A DNA stretch of 64,000 nt, from positions 63,284,692-63,348,691 of the forward strand of contig OY987299.1 in the NCBI GenBank assembly GCA_963920635.1, in the 5' to 3' direction. The notes beneath the pieces were generated by a model. That model did not search any database. It saw only the letters and a program-made list of their open reading frames with translations, and was not told the origin of the DNA. Positions 1-11,593 of this stretch are shown here, piece by piece (positions within the stretch are counted from its first letter, which is position 1; each line of letters starts with the position of its first letter). Origin of the DNA: Pseudeuparius sepicola. Lineage: Eukaryota; Arthropoda; Insecta; Coleoptera; Anthribidae. The position numbers and the translations under genes were made by a program.

Positions 1-204
1 GCATATAAACACTTTGGTGTATATTATGTGTTTACCTAGCTCACTATAAAACGATTCAAATTTCCGTCTAAAAATAAAAGTAATCAATGATTTTGTCGAA
101 TAAGCGTCATCGTAAATTAAAGTACTTACGCAAACTATAGTAGAGCTTATTTACTTATTAATCGGCACAACGTTATTAATTTAAATACACACAACTTTAC
201 TACA
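1..204. other. AT-rich sequence, nothing recognised
   Basis: No open frame with family features, no inverted repeat and no motif were recognised. It ends at the TA that flanks the next element. Confidence 0.5.
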
Positions 205-206
205 TA

Positions 207-1245
207 CAGGGTGAGTTTTTTTCGATACCCACTATGGGGATCTCGGAAACTAGCAGAGCTAGAACAAAGGTAAAATGAGGAAAGAATTGCAGTTTTGAAT
301 GCTAAATCTAATACCCCTTTTGGATTTTTAAAAAAGTTCATGGCTCACTAGATACTTTGAAAAGAGTGATTTTTTTGCTATTTCATCAGATCTCTGTAGC
401 TCCGCTATTTCTGATTATACAGTAAAACTGTTGAGACAAAAATTGTAGATAATTTTGGGCTTAATAATAATAATAATAATTCTCACCCTCACAATACTCC
501 AAACTAGGAGTACACCAGAAGCAACCACATGCTTGTGCGGGGGAGGAGGGCAATTACTATTATGTTGTCTTCGTTGCCATTTGCGGCTAGGGCCGACTTT
601 TTTCCGATAGAACTAGGATAGCATTCGCTCAAGTACTACGGAAAACCCTAGAAAACCGTAGTAATCCCAGTGAGTGTAGGACAATTACTAAATCACACGG
701 ATAAAGCTATTTAGGAGCAATACCGTGAATCCACATTTGTCCAGCGCTCTTGGCCATAGCGGTGTTTTTCTTTAAAGACATGTGCATGTGCCTGCCTCGA
801 ACCAAGGTCGATCGAAGGCAGAAAACACGCAGCCTAAAAAGTCAGCGCCTGTACGAGCGACGCCACCGCTCAAAAAATGGCCGATTTTATAAGGCCACAG
901 TCAACTATGAGTTACATTTAAAGAAACACAAGTTTATGTCATATCTAAAAAATCACAAACAACATAAAAAATTGGATCAGATTATCTTATTAAGCCCAAA
1001 ATTATCTACAATTTTTGTTTCTACAGTTTTTTTGTATAATCAGAAATAACGGAGCTACAGAGATCTGATGAAATAGCAAAAAATCACTGTTTTCAAAATA
1101 TCTAGTGAGCCATGAACTTTTTTAAAAATCCAAAATGGGCATTAGATTGAGCATTTAAAACTGCAATTATTTCCCCCTTTAACCTTTGTTCTAGCTCTGC
1201 TAGTTTCCGAGATCCCCATAGTGGGCATCGAAAAAACTCACCCTG
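207..1245. mobile_element. Hairpin (long-TIR) element with TACAGGGTGAG ends
   Basis: About 265 bp at 207-470 reappears as the reverse complement at about 985-1245. The ends read TA-CAGGGTGAG and CTCACCCTG-TA, so a TA target duplication is implied. No transposase is present; the small frames at 147-341 and 1102-1347 lie in the two arms and mirror each other. The centre holds a SINE copy. A related right end occurs at 26730-26875. By its ends this is a non-autonomous mariner/Tc1-type element. Confidence 0.75.
463..869 (-). mobile_element. SINE-like retroposon, copy A
   Basis: On the minus strand it begins GGTGGCGTCGCTCG, has an internal GGTTCGAGGC resembling the RNA polymerase III B box about 60 bp in, and ends GGGTGAGAATT followed by an (ATT)n tail at 463-480. 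It matches copy C (46891-47276) over nearly its whole length and the short copy B (29087-29184). Two copies share a 5' end, one is 5'-truncated, and all carry the ATT tail, as expected of a tRNA-derived SINE. It sits inside the hairpin element at 207-1245. The frame at 750-1049 has no support as a gene. Confidence 0.6.
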
Positions 1246-1289
1246 TATACTGATACTGAGTAAGTTAAAAACATTGATGTACATTGGCG

Positions 1290-2563
1290 CAGTGGCGTAT
1301 CCAGGATTAACGTCTGGGGGGGGGGGGCAATCGGTTATAAATAACAAAACTCTGTCATAATTTTAACGAATAAAAACAAAACAAAAACATATTTTCTGAA
1401 ATAAATAAATACAGGGTGTCTGGAAATAAATGAACCAACTTGAAAAATTTGAAAATATGACGAAAAGTTCATATGAACATGGGTCTGCAGATGTTTGGTT
1501 TTCGAGATGCAGGGTGTTCAAATTGAAATTTTGTTTTCAATTTTTTTAAGTGACTTTTTGAGACGACAAAATTTTCTTGCAAAGTTTGGTAGCCGGAGTT
1601 TTTTTTGGGAAGGGAAGTCATAATTTGGTATTATTTTTGGTGAAATCCGTAGAGGGCTATACGCTCGGCTATACGCTATCATTATTTAATTTAATTTGCC
1701 CTAACTTTTTTGACAGTAAACTTTTACCACCATTTTGTGGATGTATCCTCTTCCCAAACGTTTTCTAAGAAAAAAAGGTATACTTGGTGAATAACGCCAA
1801 AGGTGACTGTTTTCGAGAAATTTAAAAATAAAATTTAAATAAACAAGCACATTTATTTTTTGACAGTTTACTTAATTAACTTGTTTTTTTTTCAAGAAAA
1901 TTTTGTCGTCTCAAATCGAAAATAAAATTTAAATTTCAACACCCTACATCTCGAAAACCAAACATCTGCGGACCTATTCATATGAACTTTTCGTCATATT
2001 TTCCATTTTTTTTAATTTTTTTAAGTTATTACCGGACACCCTGTATAACATAAAAATAATTTTTCTTCAAACCAGTAAAATCTATATCACAAAATCAAGT
2101 ATTCTTTTTTTTTTTTTGGTCTTGAGCTCGTCAAATATCTCCTATGGATACATAGGTATTTCAGGGTACACATAAAGGAATGTTAACCCATTCAGTGGGT
2201 TTTCGCTAATATTGTCTCTAATATAAATTTTTAAAATTTTCAGTTTTGAAAATGTTCTTTCTGGCGTGGCGGTGCACACTGTAATTGTTCAAAATATGTT
2301 TAGTAGGTTGTTTTGCCTAATTTACGGTTACCTACACGCTGCACAGAATATCTAGCTACGCTATACTGCACAGGTTTTAATTTCGAGAAGACAAGATGAA
2401 ACAAATAACAAATTGTAGATGTTTGATGTTCACTGCATTTTCAGATTAGGCCAGGAGTATATAATTTTTGGTATTATTAATTTTGATATTACCAATCTCG
2501 TTTATCTCGACAGGTCTGGGGGGAGGCAATTGCCCCCTTTGCCCCCCCCCCTGAATACGCCAG
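1290..2563. mobile_element. Element with CAGTGGCGTAT ends and G-runs (hAT-like)
   Basis: Left end CAGTGGCGTATCCAGG, right end CCTGAATACGCCAG, each next to long G or C runs. ATTGGCG directly flanks both sides (1283-1289 and 2564-2570), and the left copy extends to CATTGGCG; this is consistent with a slightly decayed 8-bp target duplication. CAG-type ends with 8-bp duplications suggest the hAT superfamily. No transposase is visible inside. It is interrupted by the TA-flanked element at 1412-2043. Confidence 0.5.
1412..2043. mobile_element. TA-flanked hairpin element nested in 1290-2563
   Basis: Ends TA-CAGGGTGTC and GACACCCTG-TA. The arms (about 190 bp) share the block GACGAAAAGTTCATATGAA and a later AGACGACAAAATTTTCTTG. 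It is non-coding; the frame at 1577-1768 is a chance opening. Confidence 0.75.
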
Positions 2564-2570
2564 ATTGGCG

Positions 2571-3139
2571 TCTTCGCAGTATTACATATCAATCACAGTA
2601 AGCAGTCACGTCCAGCTGTCCAGGTTCGCTGTAGGGGACCCAGCATTATACTTTCCAAAGTGAGGTCTATTTTTCCCACATTCTAATGGTATCAGTGATG
2701 CCAAGTATGCCATTTTATTGGAGAATCTATTAATAAAACAGGTACTTTGATTGTTAGTAAAAATTAATAATGGTTTCCATGATTTCTAAAAATTAGAGTT
2801 GACAATGTTGTGTCTACAAATACAGAATATGGCAACTGTCAAATGAAACAAATTTATTGCATATTAGTTGAAATTCTTTAATTGTCACATTTGAGTATCT
2901 GGAAGTTAGAAAACTTAAAAATTGTGAATTATGATGGGAAATTTTTTGCCTCCTTTAGATGTTACGGGCTTAAAATCTCTTTTATTAATAATTTTGTTAG
3001 TCCTATTATCTTCTGGTAGGTTCTAATGATCCGTGAAAATCTTTCCCCTTGTTTATTACATTTATTTTTAGGCTTTAATAAATAAATAATTTAATAAGTT
3101 GTTAATTCATATTATTCGAACTTTTCTTGGGCTATTGAA
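2571..3139. other. AT-rich stretch, no gene seen
   Basis: No domain or long inverted repeat. A short block around 2625-2680 (CTGGGTCCCC and neighbours, minus strand) resembles 10680-10720, which suggests an old dispersed repeat. Confidence 0.4.
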
Positions 3140-4310
3140 TATTGTAGATCGGCGGGTTGCTTAGTTTTGGACCGCTTGGTATATTTCTAAAATACTCGAA
3201 TGCACCGATTCTTGTGGCTAGGCCGAGGAAGGCACCTTTTCGACCTCCAAAATTCACCTTCCGGGTCAGTAAGACAATCGCCGTCGATCACGAACCACCG
3301 AACCGAGTGAAAGCCGTATTATTTTCCAAAAAGGGTGACTGTTTTTGAAATCGAGTGCTGCGGGGTCGCAAATCATATTTATTTGGGCCCTATTGTCTAT
3401 TTGACGGTTTCATCTGCCCGTTTTTCCGGTTTTCTCGGTCACAAGTGGTTCTCATCGCACTCCACGAGGCCATCCACCACCTCACGTATGTCTAATCCCG
3501 CAATTTGAGGGTATAAGGTTCTATTTGTGTCATTTCCTTCCTCAGGCCTCTTATTCTAAGGCTGCGAAACAAGCCTTATCAACTCGCCGTTGTCTTACGT
3601 AACCTCCAACCACCTCCAGCTGCTGAGCACAAGGCATCAGAGTAGAAGGGCACGGTCCATTCGCCCTCCTCCCTTGGTACCTACCAAACTACTGAGTCGT
3701 CCACCAGAGCAATATCCAGAGACGCGGCTGTTGCGCCGCACGAGTCAGACGTCGATAGGAGCTGAGAATACCCGGTGTCTCCAACAAGTCGATCACCCGA
3801 CCCATGCAGATAAGTCTAAATCAAATGTAGAGCTCCACAATTTTGCCAGTTTATTTTCAAATACCAGTATACATAATATATTTCATACAGGAATATACTT
3901 AGGGTATCACATAGGGTTGTGTAACATGTTTAAAATTGTGTAACTCTGATGTAGCTACATCCCGGGACCAATAACTGTTATTGATACATATTTAGTCTTC
4001 TTTTTATTGCATTTAAGTGCCAACTGATTGGTGAATAATTGTTTGTCGGATACCTACTATTAATATTTGAAAGTATTACGTAATATTATACATATTTTTC
4101 GCCTCGTACCTCAGTTCCTAAAGGCATAACGTACCTTTTTTTTAAATAATATTTACTTTTATTTGCCTAGTCCGCCTAATTGTTTTAATGTAATTTATTT
4201 GTCATATTCTAACAGATGTTGTTGCGTTCAATTTTGGTGGAAACCCTACCTACCTATTTTATGCATTATTTAATGGCCCAATAAACTGTACCTGATTTAC
4301 TAAATTTATG
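3140..4310 (+). other. GC-richer exon-like segment ending in a polyadenylation-type site
   Basis: Between about 3140 and 3800 base composition is clearly less AT-rich than the surroundings. A good acceptor-like tract (TTTCCTTCCTCAG at about 3533-3545) is followed by an open frame at 3590-3943 with many Arg, Ser and Pro codons. AATAAA occurs at 4280. The string KTIAVD (3270-3290) faintly recalls the integrase tail of Gypsy elements (TIAVDRLKPA), but the match breaks at once. It could be the decayed 3' part of a retroelement or of a host gene; I cannot assign a product. Confidence 0.2.
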
Positions 4311-4666
4311 GTGTTGTTATTATTTAATATTATCGGAGATTTTGGGAGGCAGGAGCCGATTTCCTGTTTTGGGGTGTTATATTTTGGGGCAAGAACCGCA
4401 CAGGGTTGAAGACAGGTGGCGCTCATTGATTTTTTATTTTATTTTTTTTCCATGATCACGGCTAGCTAGCTAGGGCCTACCCGCTTATGTTCTTTCCTAA
4501 AATCGTCTAATTTCTGCCACCGAACAACCAGTTCTCAATAGTTCTAAAGAAAAGTATTATAATATATTAGAATTGTTGGTAACATAGAATCTATGGCACT
4601 ATCTTATCACATAAAAACTGATGGCATTTGGACACACTGACATACATATAACATAACATAACCTTG
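4311..4666. other. No gene seen
   Basis: AT-rich with a few G-runs. Nothing is recognised before the TA at 4667-4668. Confidence 0.4.
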
Positions 4667-4668
4667 TA

Positions 4669-7039
4669 CAGGGTGGCCCATCCAAGCGGAAAAAGTGTGC
4701 TACGTGGAGACAGGTTAACATAAAATCGTCATTAAAAAAATGAGGTTGTAGTAAAAATTAAGGGGAATTCGAGGGTGTACCCTAATTTTGTATACGGGGG
4801 TCGGTAAAAAAGTTATCGCGAAAAAACATTTTTTGCAAAATAAAAAAATATATTTTTTTACCTACACATCCATTAGAGAACCTTTAAGTAGTATTCCCGA
4901 ATATTCAGTTTTTTAATATAACTTCCGGTTATAGCGGAAATGAAAGTGGTTTTCTCTATTTTACAACTTACACATTTCTCTTAACCATCACAGGATTCCT
5001 TTTTTAATTCTGAATCCAACGATATATAATTTGACCTATTTATCTCCAACCGTTTCCGAGATATTTATCAGAGAAGCTCCATCAAACACATGGTCTCATA
5101 TGGTCGGTGTCTGATGTTCGATCTGAGTAGGCCAAACAATAAAACCAAATTTATGACAAATCAAGTCAGCCATCATAATAAAACTGACAAGCGAGTAGGC
5201 TGAATGTTAAAGTGGCTATAGCCATTCAACTGCATTCAACTTAATTAAAAATCTCGTGGAAATTATGAAACATTTATTATTTTTACTACTGTCATATTTA
5301 CTATAACAACAACAATATGATTAGTTATTAAAAATTAGTTAGAAGTTCATTTACATTAAATGTTCAAAATGGTTTCCATTATTATTTACACATAACCTAA
5401 GTCTTTTTAAGAAAATTTTTCGGACATTTTCAAAGATTAAGGGACGATTGTTTAAACTATCAATTTCTAATTTTACTAGTCTTTTAATCTCCTCAACATT
5501 TTCGGGGCGGTTCTTATAAATTTTATTTTTTAAATGCCCCCACAAGAAAAAATCCAAGGGGGTTAAATCTGGACTACGTGGCGGCCACCTTATCGTTCCA
5601 TGAATACCAATCCAATTTTCAAACGAATTGTTCAAAAATTCCGTTATGGGCCCACAGTTATGGAAGGAAGCGCCATCTTGCTGCCATATTAATTGTCTTT
5701 CTTGGAGTTGGTTAAGAAAAATTAATGGCAACTGGTCGAAGTATTGTTACAATTCGTTCTGGATTAAATGTAGGTATTTCCTACCTGTCATACTTCCTGA
5801 TTAAAATAGAGGGCCCATTATAAAATTTCCCACAATTCCGCACCAAACACCCACGGAATTTCTGCCGGATTTCACAACTTCACGAAATGCCCGTGGATTG
5901 TCAACAGACCAAAATATACTATTTTTCCGGTTGTATATTCCCGCCGTTGTAAATGTAGCTTCATCGGACCAAATAATTTGTTTAAAAAATCCAGCTCCAC
6001 CTCTTGCAAAATAAAAGTTTAACATTGTTTGACAATATTCCAGTCTTCTTGCAGCATCTCCAGGGAATAGCCTTTGAACAAGTAATATTTTGAAGGCTTT
6101 AAATTTGCTTAATTTCATTACCCTTTGTATTGTAGACCGGGGAATTTGTAAGTCTCTCGCTGCATCTCTCTGAGATTTTTCGTTATTTCTTTTGAAATAA
6201 TTTAAAATTCGTTCTCTCTCGTCCTCACTAATTCTAAACCCTTTTTTTCTCTTGCTAATCACACTTCCTGTCGATCTGAATCTTCGATACAGCTTACATA
6301 TAAATGAAGCACTCGGAACATTCCTATTTGGATATTTACGAGAATACTCCCTCAAAGTTTCCACGTATCTTTTATCATTTTTGATGAAAATCTCTAAAAT
6401 ATCACAGCATTCTTCTTTCAAAAACATTTTTTAAACTGCAACTACTAACAGCTTCAGCAACAAAATTTTAGACTAATCTGACACGTAAATAGAAATATTG
6501 AATTGACAGCCTACTCGATTGTCAGTTTTATTATCATGGCTGACTTGATTTGTCATAAATTTGGTTTTATTGTTTGGCCTACTCAGATCGAACATCAGAC
6601 ACCGACCATATGAGACCATGTGTTTGATGGAGCTTCTCTGATAAATATCTCGGAAACGGTTGGAGATAAATAGGTCAAATTATATATCGTTGGATTCAGA
6701 ATTAAAAAAGGAATCCTGTGATGGTTAATAGAAATGTGTAAGTTGTAAAATAGAGAAAACCACTTTCATTTCCGCTATAACCGGAAGTTATATTAAAAAA
6801 CTGAATATTCGGGAATACTACTTAAAGGTTCTCTAATGGATGTGTAGGTAAAAGAATATTTTTTTTATTTTGCAAAAAATGTTTTTTCGAGATAACTTTT
6901 TTACCGACCCCCGTATACAAAATTAGGGTACACGCTCGAATTCCCCTTAATTTTTACTACAACCTCATTTTTTTAATGACGATTTTATGTTAACGTGTCT
7001 CCACGTAGCACACTTTTTCTGCTTGGATGGGCCACCCTG
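4669..7039. mobile_element. Long-TIR mariner-type element with broken transposase
   Basis: About 534-bp inverted repeats (4669-5202 and 6509-7039), with ends TA-CAGGGTGGCCC and GGGCCACCCTG-TA. The arms are highly similar but carry several mismatches, more than in the 41125-43437 element. A transposase relic lies between them on the minus strand. The right TA lies 16 bp from the next element (7058), so two autonomous-type elements stand side by side. Confidence 0.85.
5351..6427 (-). pseudogene. Mariner-type (DDD) transposase, two in-frame stops
   Basis: A single frame of 359 codons including the terminal stop is interrupted by TAA at 5801-5803 and 5747-5749. There is no frameshift between the parts. 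The N-terminal part (first ~60 residues) is a helix-turn-helix of the type with a YPNR motif, followed by a second helix-turn-helix (SQRDAARDLQIPRSTIQRV). First catalytic Asp in IIWSDEATF, second in QQDGASFHNCG, third in LTPLDFFLWG. I count 40 residues between the second and third Asp, against 41 in the relatives in this window. In intact copies the enzyme would cut and join element ends. Here the stops remove function unless read through. Confidence 0.85.
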
Positions 7040-7656
7040 TACCAGCCCACTTATATACAGGGTTAACTATGACTTAGTACAAAAATTTTTACCACGTGCG
7101 CAGGGTGGCTTAAGAAAACATAGAAAAATATTTTTAGATTTTTTTTACGATCTTTAAAAAAACGGGTAAAGACCCCTATTTTCCCTGTAAATCCCCGCCT
7201 TTAATGACGTCATCCAATTTGGCTTCTGAAGGTACTGACAGCTGAAGTGATTTTCCGCGGTGTTGCCGTTGATTTAGGAACGGTGAAAATACCTTTTTAC
7301 TCAAACAAATTTAAAAAATACATAAATAACAATCGATTTGAATCTGTACAGATGCAGCGCTATTAGATTCCCCTTACCTTAGCTCGTATCCGGACCGGTT
7401 CCTACTCTCGCGGAAAGCTCATTACCGCGACACCACAAGCCGTCTCCCTTAATACCCCCGGAGCTCCTCTGATGAATTCTTGTCCACCATCTAACCTCTT
7501 CTGAAGCATAGATAAAGGATTTATTGTTCTGAAGCCTCGGCGGTATGAATTAAGCGACGTATCGGCCCGGTCGAGTCTATGAAACGTTTTTTCGACTGCT
7601 CCGCGTTGCCCCGTTCGTCATTTCATAACTTCCTAGCTAGGCAACTAACTGTACAT

Positions 7657-8641
7657 ACAAGGTTTGTTCCAACAGGGCCAATAACCGTGCTCAAGCACGT
7701 TCAGCGCATGCGCACTACCCCACTGGCTGTTCCAACTGAATTATGTACCTACCGACACGGGACGATACACGCACTGTTCCAGCCGATTTATGGATCATTT
7801 GTGTATCGTCCTTGTACGATAAAAACGGTGCCTGGTCTAAAGCAATAACCGCGTGTACTGACATGCGCAGTGTATGGTCGTGTGACAGAGATAAACATTA
7901 ACATCATATTTTTGTTTTTACGTAGATAGGTTTAAATCGATGGCTGGGATCGTGTTTTTTATTTCTTGTTGGTTTTTGGCTTGTTGGGTAGGGCGGGGAA
8001 TCGTTGAACAATTTTTCCGTTCCATCTGAAATTTTCTTTGGGATCATTTGTTCCAACTCGAATTTACGTACCGTCACAGAACTGTACATGAACTAGATGA
8101 TAACCCTTAAAGAACGCATGCGCTAGTTTTGCACCGTTCATGTGCGATCCCAAAGAAAATTTCAGATGGAACGGATTGTGAATCAAATCGACCAAATCAC
8201 GTTTTGCGACCGCACCTAACCTGCGTGTTTAATATGTGGCTAACCGAATGTTCGGTGGGCTAACCTCACTCTTCACTCTAAAAAATTATTGTTCAACGAT
8301 TCCCCGCCCTACCCAACAAGCCAAAAACCAACAAGAAATAAAAAACACGATCCCAGCCATCGATTTAAAACCATCTACGTAAAAACAAAAATATGAGGTT
8401 ATTGTTTATCTCTGTCACATGACTACATTGCGCATGTCAGTACACGCGGTTATTGCTTTAGACCAGGCACCGTTTTTATCGTACAAGGACGATACACAAA
8501 TGATCCATAAATCGGCTGAAACAGTGCGTGTATCGTCCCGTGTCGGTAGGTACATAATTCAGTTGGAACAGCCAGCGGGGTAGTGCGCATGCGCTGAACG
8601 TGCTTGAGCACGGTTATTGGCCCTGTTGGAACAAACCTTTT
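7657..8641. mobile_element. Foldback element nested in 7058-10635
   Basis: The arms 7657-8010 and 8291-8641 are near-identical reverse complements ending AAGGTTTGTTCCAACAGG. A second, inner inverted pair (8016-8047 and 8149-8177, core CCATCTGAAATTTTC) is offset, so the centre is asymmetric. The frames at 7579-7848 and 8450-8644 are mirror images of the arms and not genes. It ends about 100 bp before the transposase start and could separate that gene from its promoter. No clear target duplication was found. Confidence 0.7.
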
Positions 8642-8746
8642 CAAGTTTGGCTAGTAGCCGACGGAGGGCATTTGCGAATGTAACATGGCGTTATTTCCCA
8701 GTTTTGTCTTGATTTTCGCGGCAAATCGTTCAGCGTCTTTGTGAAA

Positions 8747-10064
8747 ATGCCGGAGTATTCGAACGCCGAGTTAACGGACATGGTTATAATGTACGGGAGA
8801 TGCGATGAAAGTGCACATCGAGCTGCAGCAGAATACCGTATTCGTTTTCCTAACAGGGCAAATATGCCTAACCCACGTACTTTCGTGAACATTGTACAAC
8901 GTATGCGAAACACTGGTGTTTTGCAAGCTCGAAGGGGTGGGCCTGGAGGGCAAATGAACATGGACGATGTTGAGTCAGTGCTTGATTTGGTGGAAGAGCA
9001 ACCTTCCATAAGCACTACAGCTATTGCAAGGAGATTGGGAATATCTCAGAACAAGGCAAGTAAAATAAAACCAATAAAACTGACTTCTACCAAAGACTAT
9101 CCCATGTGATGGGATTGTCTTTGCTTGCACCTAATACCTACATAAAATTTAAAATGTAACAATACAATTATTTACAGGCATGGAGGATTCTAAGGGAAAA
9201 CGGCCTTCACCCTTATCACATACAAAAGGTCCAAGCATTAGAAGCAAATGATTTTCCGGTGAGAATGACCTACTGCACTTGGCTACGTGATCGAATCGCC
9301 CAAGACCCAAACTTTGTTTTCAACATTCTTTGGACAGACGAATGCTGCTTCACACGTGCTGGGGTTTTAAACACGTATGTAAATTTTTACTTACTTATAG
9401 CTTTCTCTCCTCCATATTATCTTTTTTATTTATTATAAAATTGGCTATGTCAATCCTAACGCCTTCGCCAAAATTATGAATATTTCTAATTTTTGTTTTT
9501 TTTTTTAGACACAACAGCCATATTTGGTCCGATGAGAACCCACATGCTGTTCGGCGGTTTAATTTCCAACGTCGGTTTTCCATCAATGTTTGGGCTGGAG
9601 TTTATGGAGATCGATTAATTGGACCATACATTCTACCGGAAAATTTAAACGCTGAACGATACTTGTATTTTCTGACAAATGTTTTGTTTGATAATTTGCC
9701 ACTACAAGTACTGCATGACATGTGGTTTATGCACGATGGTGCACCAGCCCATTTTGCGAGACCTGTTCGTGCACTTTTAGACGACCAATGCCCCAACCGT
9801 TGGATCGGAAGAGGAGGGCCCATTGCATGGCCGCCGCGATCACCAGACTTGAATCCAATGGATTTTTGTATTTGGGGATTCATGAAGGCGATTGTGTACG
9901 AGCAGGAAATCGACAACGAGCAGCAGTTACGTGAACGAATTGAAGGTGCAGCTGTCCAAATCCGGAATAATCATGGACTTTTTGCACGTATCCGGACTTC
10001 TTTAGTTAACCGAGTGAATTTGTGCATCGAAGTTAACGGCGGCCTCTTTGAACAGCTACTGTAG
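8747..10064 (+). CDS. Mariner-type DD41D transposase, three exons (8747-9055, 9178-9374, 9509-10064)
   Basis: The joined frame is 353 codons with no stop. Residues 1-60 form the N-terminal helix-turn-helix seen in its relatives (RFPNR motif), followed by RRGGPGG and a second helix-turn-helix (ISTTAIARRLGISQNK). The linker HPYHIQKVQALEAND leads to the catalytic core: Asp157 (ILWTDECCF), Asp245 (WFMHDGAPAHF) and Asp287 (LNPMDFCIWG), with 41 residues between the last two. ATG 8747 is the first Met that includes the whole domain. Intron 1 begins GC, not GT (AAG|GCAAGTAAAA ... TTTACAG|GCATGG); using the nearby GT would break the family frame. Intron 2 is standard (GTATGT ... TTTTAG). The enzyme would move 7058-10635 and perhaps shorter elements with CAGGG ends. 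An intact reading frame suggests a young or still selected copy. Confidence 0.85.
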
Positions 10065-10635
10065 TGCTTTGCATGTGCATTTGTGCAATGTGTGCTAGTG
10101 CAGTTGTGATTTTTCGGTTACCCTTCGGGGTTTTCCTGGCGGAGGGGATCTACCTCGTCGTGGTCGTCAGGCTGAGTACCTCGCTTCAAACAAAAGGAAT
10201 AGCAGAGGGAAACCAAGAGATCCCCAACAGATTTAAAAAATGTGAATGTTGTGTTGTGTGACTTTTAATGTAAAAAAGCAAGAAAACAGAAAATGGTGCA
10301 AACAATCCTGGAAATGTCAGTAAGGTAGGTGTTTCATAGGCATTCTACATGTTCCTCAGAAAGTAATCGTTTTTAAAAGGAAATCGAAATTTTGTGGTGA
10401 ATCCTCGGATAAATTGATAGACGTGGCAACGCCGCGCTATTGACATATGCGAAATTTTTAGACATGTCGCGCGGGCGTCCATAGGCGGCGTTTTTTGAGG
10501 GGTTTAATACAATTTGAAAAAAAATTTTTTTAGGCTTAAGACAAATGTTAGAAAATTTTTGAAAATTTATTTTAGCAAGTCTAATTTTTCTTTATCTGCC
10601 ATAAAAATTTTTGTACTAAGTGATAGTTAACCCTG

Positions 10636-11567
10636 TATATTATGGTCTCCTTGGAGTCTACAGAAAACAAACTTCCCCTCAAGGCTTCACTTTTCCAATG
10701 TGAAATGCTGGGTCTCCTTATTTTAAAGAGTCCCTGAGTGATGCTAATTCTGTAAGTTTGGCGTGTGGAGGACTGACGGGGTCGAGTGCGGGGTGAGTGC
10801 GTGACGGCAGTGTTGCCAGTGTTCAGTGTTGCCGCTGTTTAGTTTGTTTTATTTTGTTATTAGTGTTTTAGTCAGTGTCTATTAGGTACTATACGCAATA
10901 ACACGAACACGCAACAAGATTAAATCAGTTTAGTAAGGTTTTTAATGTAAACCTATAATGTCAAAAAAATATAAAAATAAAAGCTAGAATTTGTCAGGGG
11001 GGGCTATGTTTATACCAGGGGGGGCTTAGCCCCCCCCCCCAGCCCTCCTTAGCTGCGCCAATGCAACGATGTCAGAATATTTCGAATTAATAAATTAAAT
11101 TTTGATTGTCAAGATTATGTCTAGTTGACTGACAAAATGTTGTTATAAACCAGATTGATTATTTAGGTTTGGACAACTCACAAGTTTGAGATCTCTCTGC
11201 AAGTAACTTTTAACTCAAAAAATGGAAAACATTGCGATTTTGGTATATTATTAAATTAATTGATATTGGGGTTATTTTTTCTTTCTTTTTATGGCTCTTT
11301 TCGAGCAATCTAGCCACTATGGGGCGACGTACGGTGCAAAAGCGTGGAGTACCATGAAAGACTCACCCACTCGTGCACCGCCGCGCCGCCGCCGCCGCCG
11401 CCGCCCCTTGATATTGAGGTTATGTGTTATGTCTATTTGGCTTTTGCCACAAAATATAAGTTATAGGTAAATTTTCTTCTTCTTCAGTCTTCACAAATCT
11501 CAAATAGAAACATATCGATATTGCCGTAAATCGTGTCAACGTCGCAAAACAGTAGCCACTCAGCTTT
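10636..11567. other. No gene; G-run repeat end and GCC microsatellite
   Basis: Long G and C runs at about 10996-11041 end in AGCTGCGCCAATG, which resembles another family with G-run ends like 1290-2563; the partner end was not found. (GCC)n lies at 11377-11406. The rest shows no coding features. Confidence 0.4.
11377..11406. repeat. (GCC)n microsatellite
   Basis: Imperfect run of GCC/CCG triplets in otherwise AT-rich DNA. Confidence 0.9.
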
Positions 11568-11593
11568 TTGGGCCCGTGACGTCACGGGCCCAA
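11568..11593. promoter_or_regulatory. 26-bp perfect palindrome with CRE core
   Basis: The sequence is a perfect inverted repeat whose centre is TGACGTCA, flanked by GGGCCCG arms. TGACGTCA is the consensus for CREB/ATF factors. It may instead be a small hairpin remnant; no gene starts nearby. Confidence 0.5.

Larger units (their letters stand above)
7058..10635. mobile_element. 3.6-kb mariner-type element with open, spliced transposase
   Basis: Ends TA-CAGGGTTAACTAT and its complement with a ~36-bp terminal inverted repeat continuing to ACTTAGTACAAAAATTTTTA. These repeats are far shorter than the 420-540 bp ones of its relatives. It contains a foldback insertion (7657-8641) upstream of the transposase gene. 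Flanking TA at 7056-7057 and 10636-10637. Confidence 0.8.

Noticed and set aside
3157..3348. Gypsy integrase tail suggested by KTIAVD
   Set aside because: Six residues only; neighbouring residues do not continue the match, and no LTR pair is visible.
7579..8644. Two open frames with nearly identical proteins on opposite strands
   Set aside because: They are the two arms of one foldback element read in mirror image.
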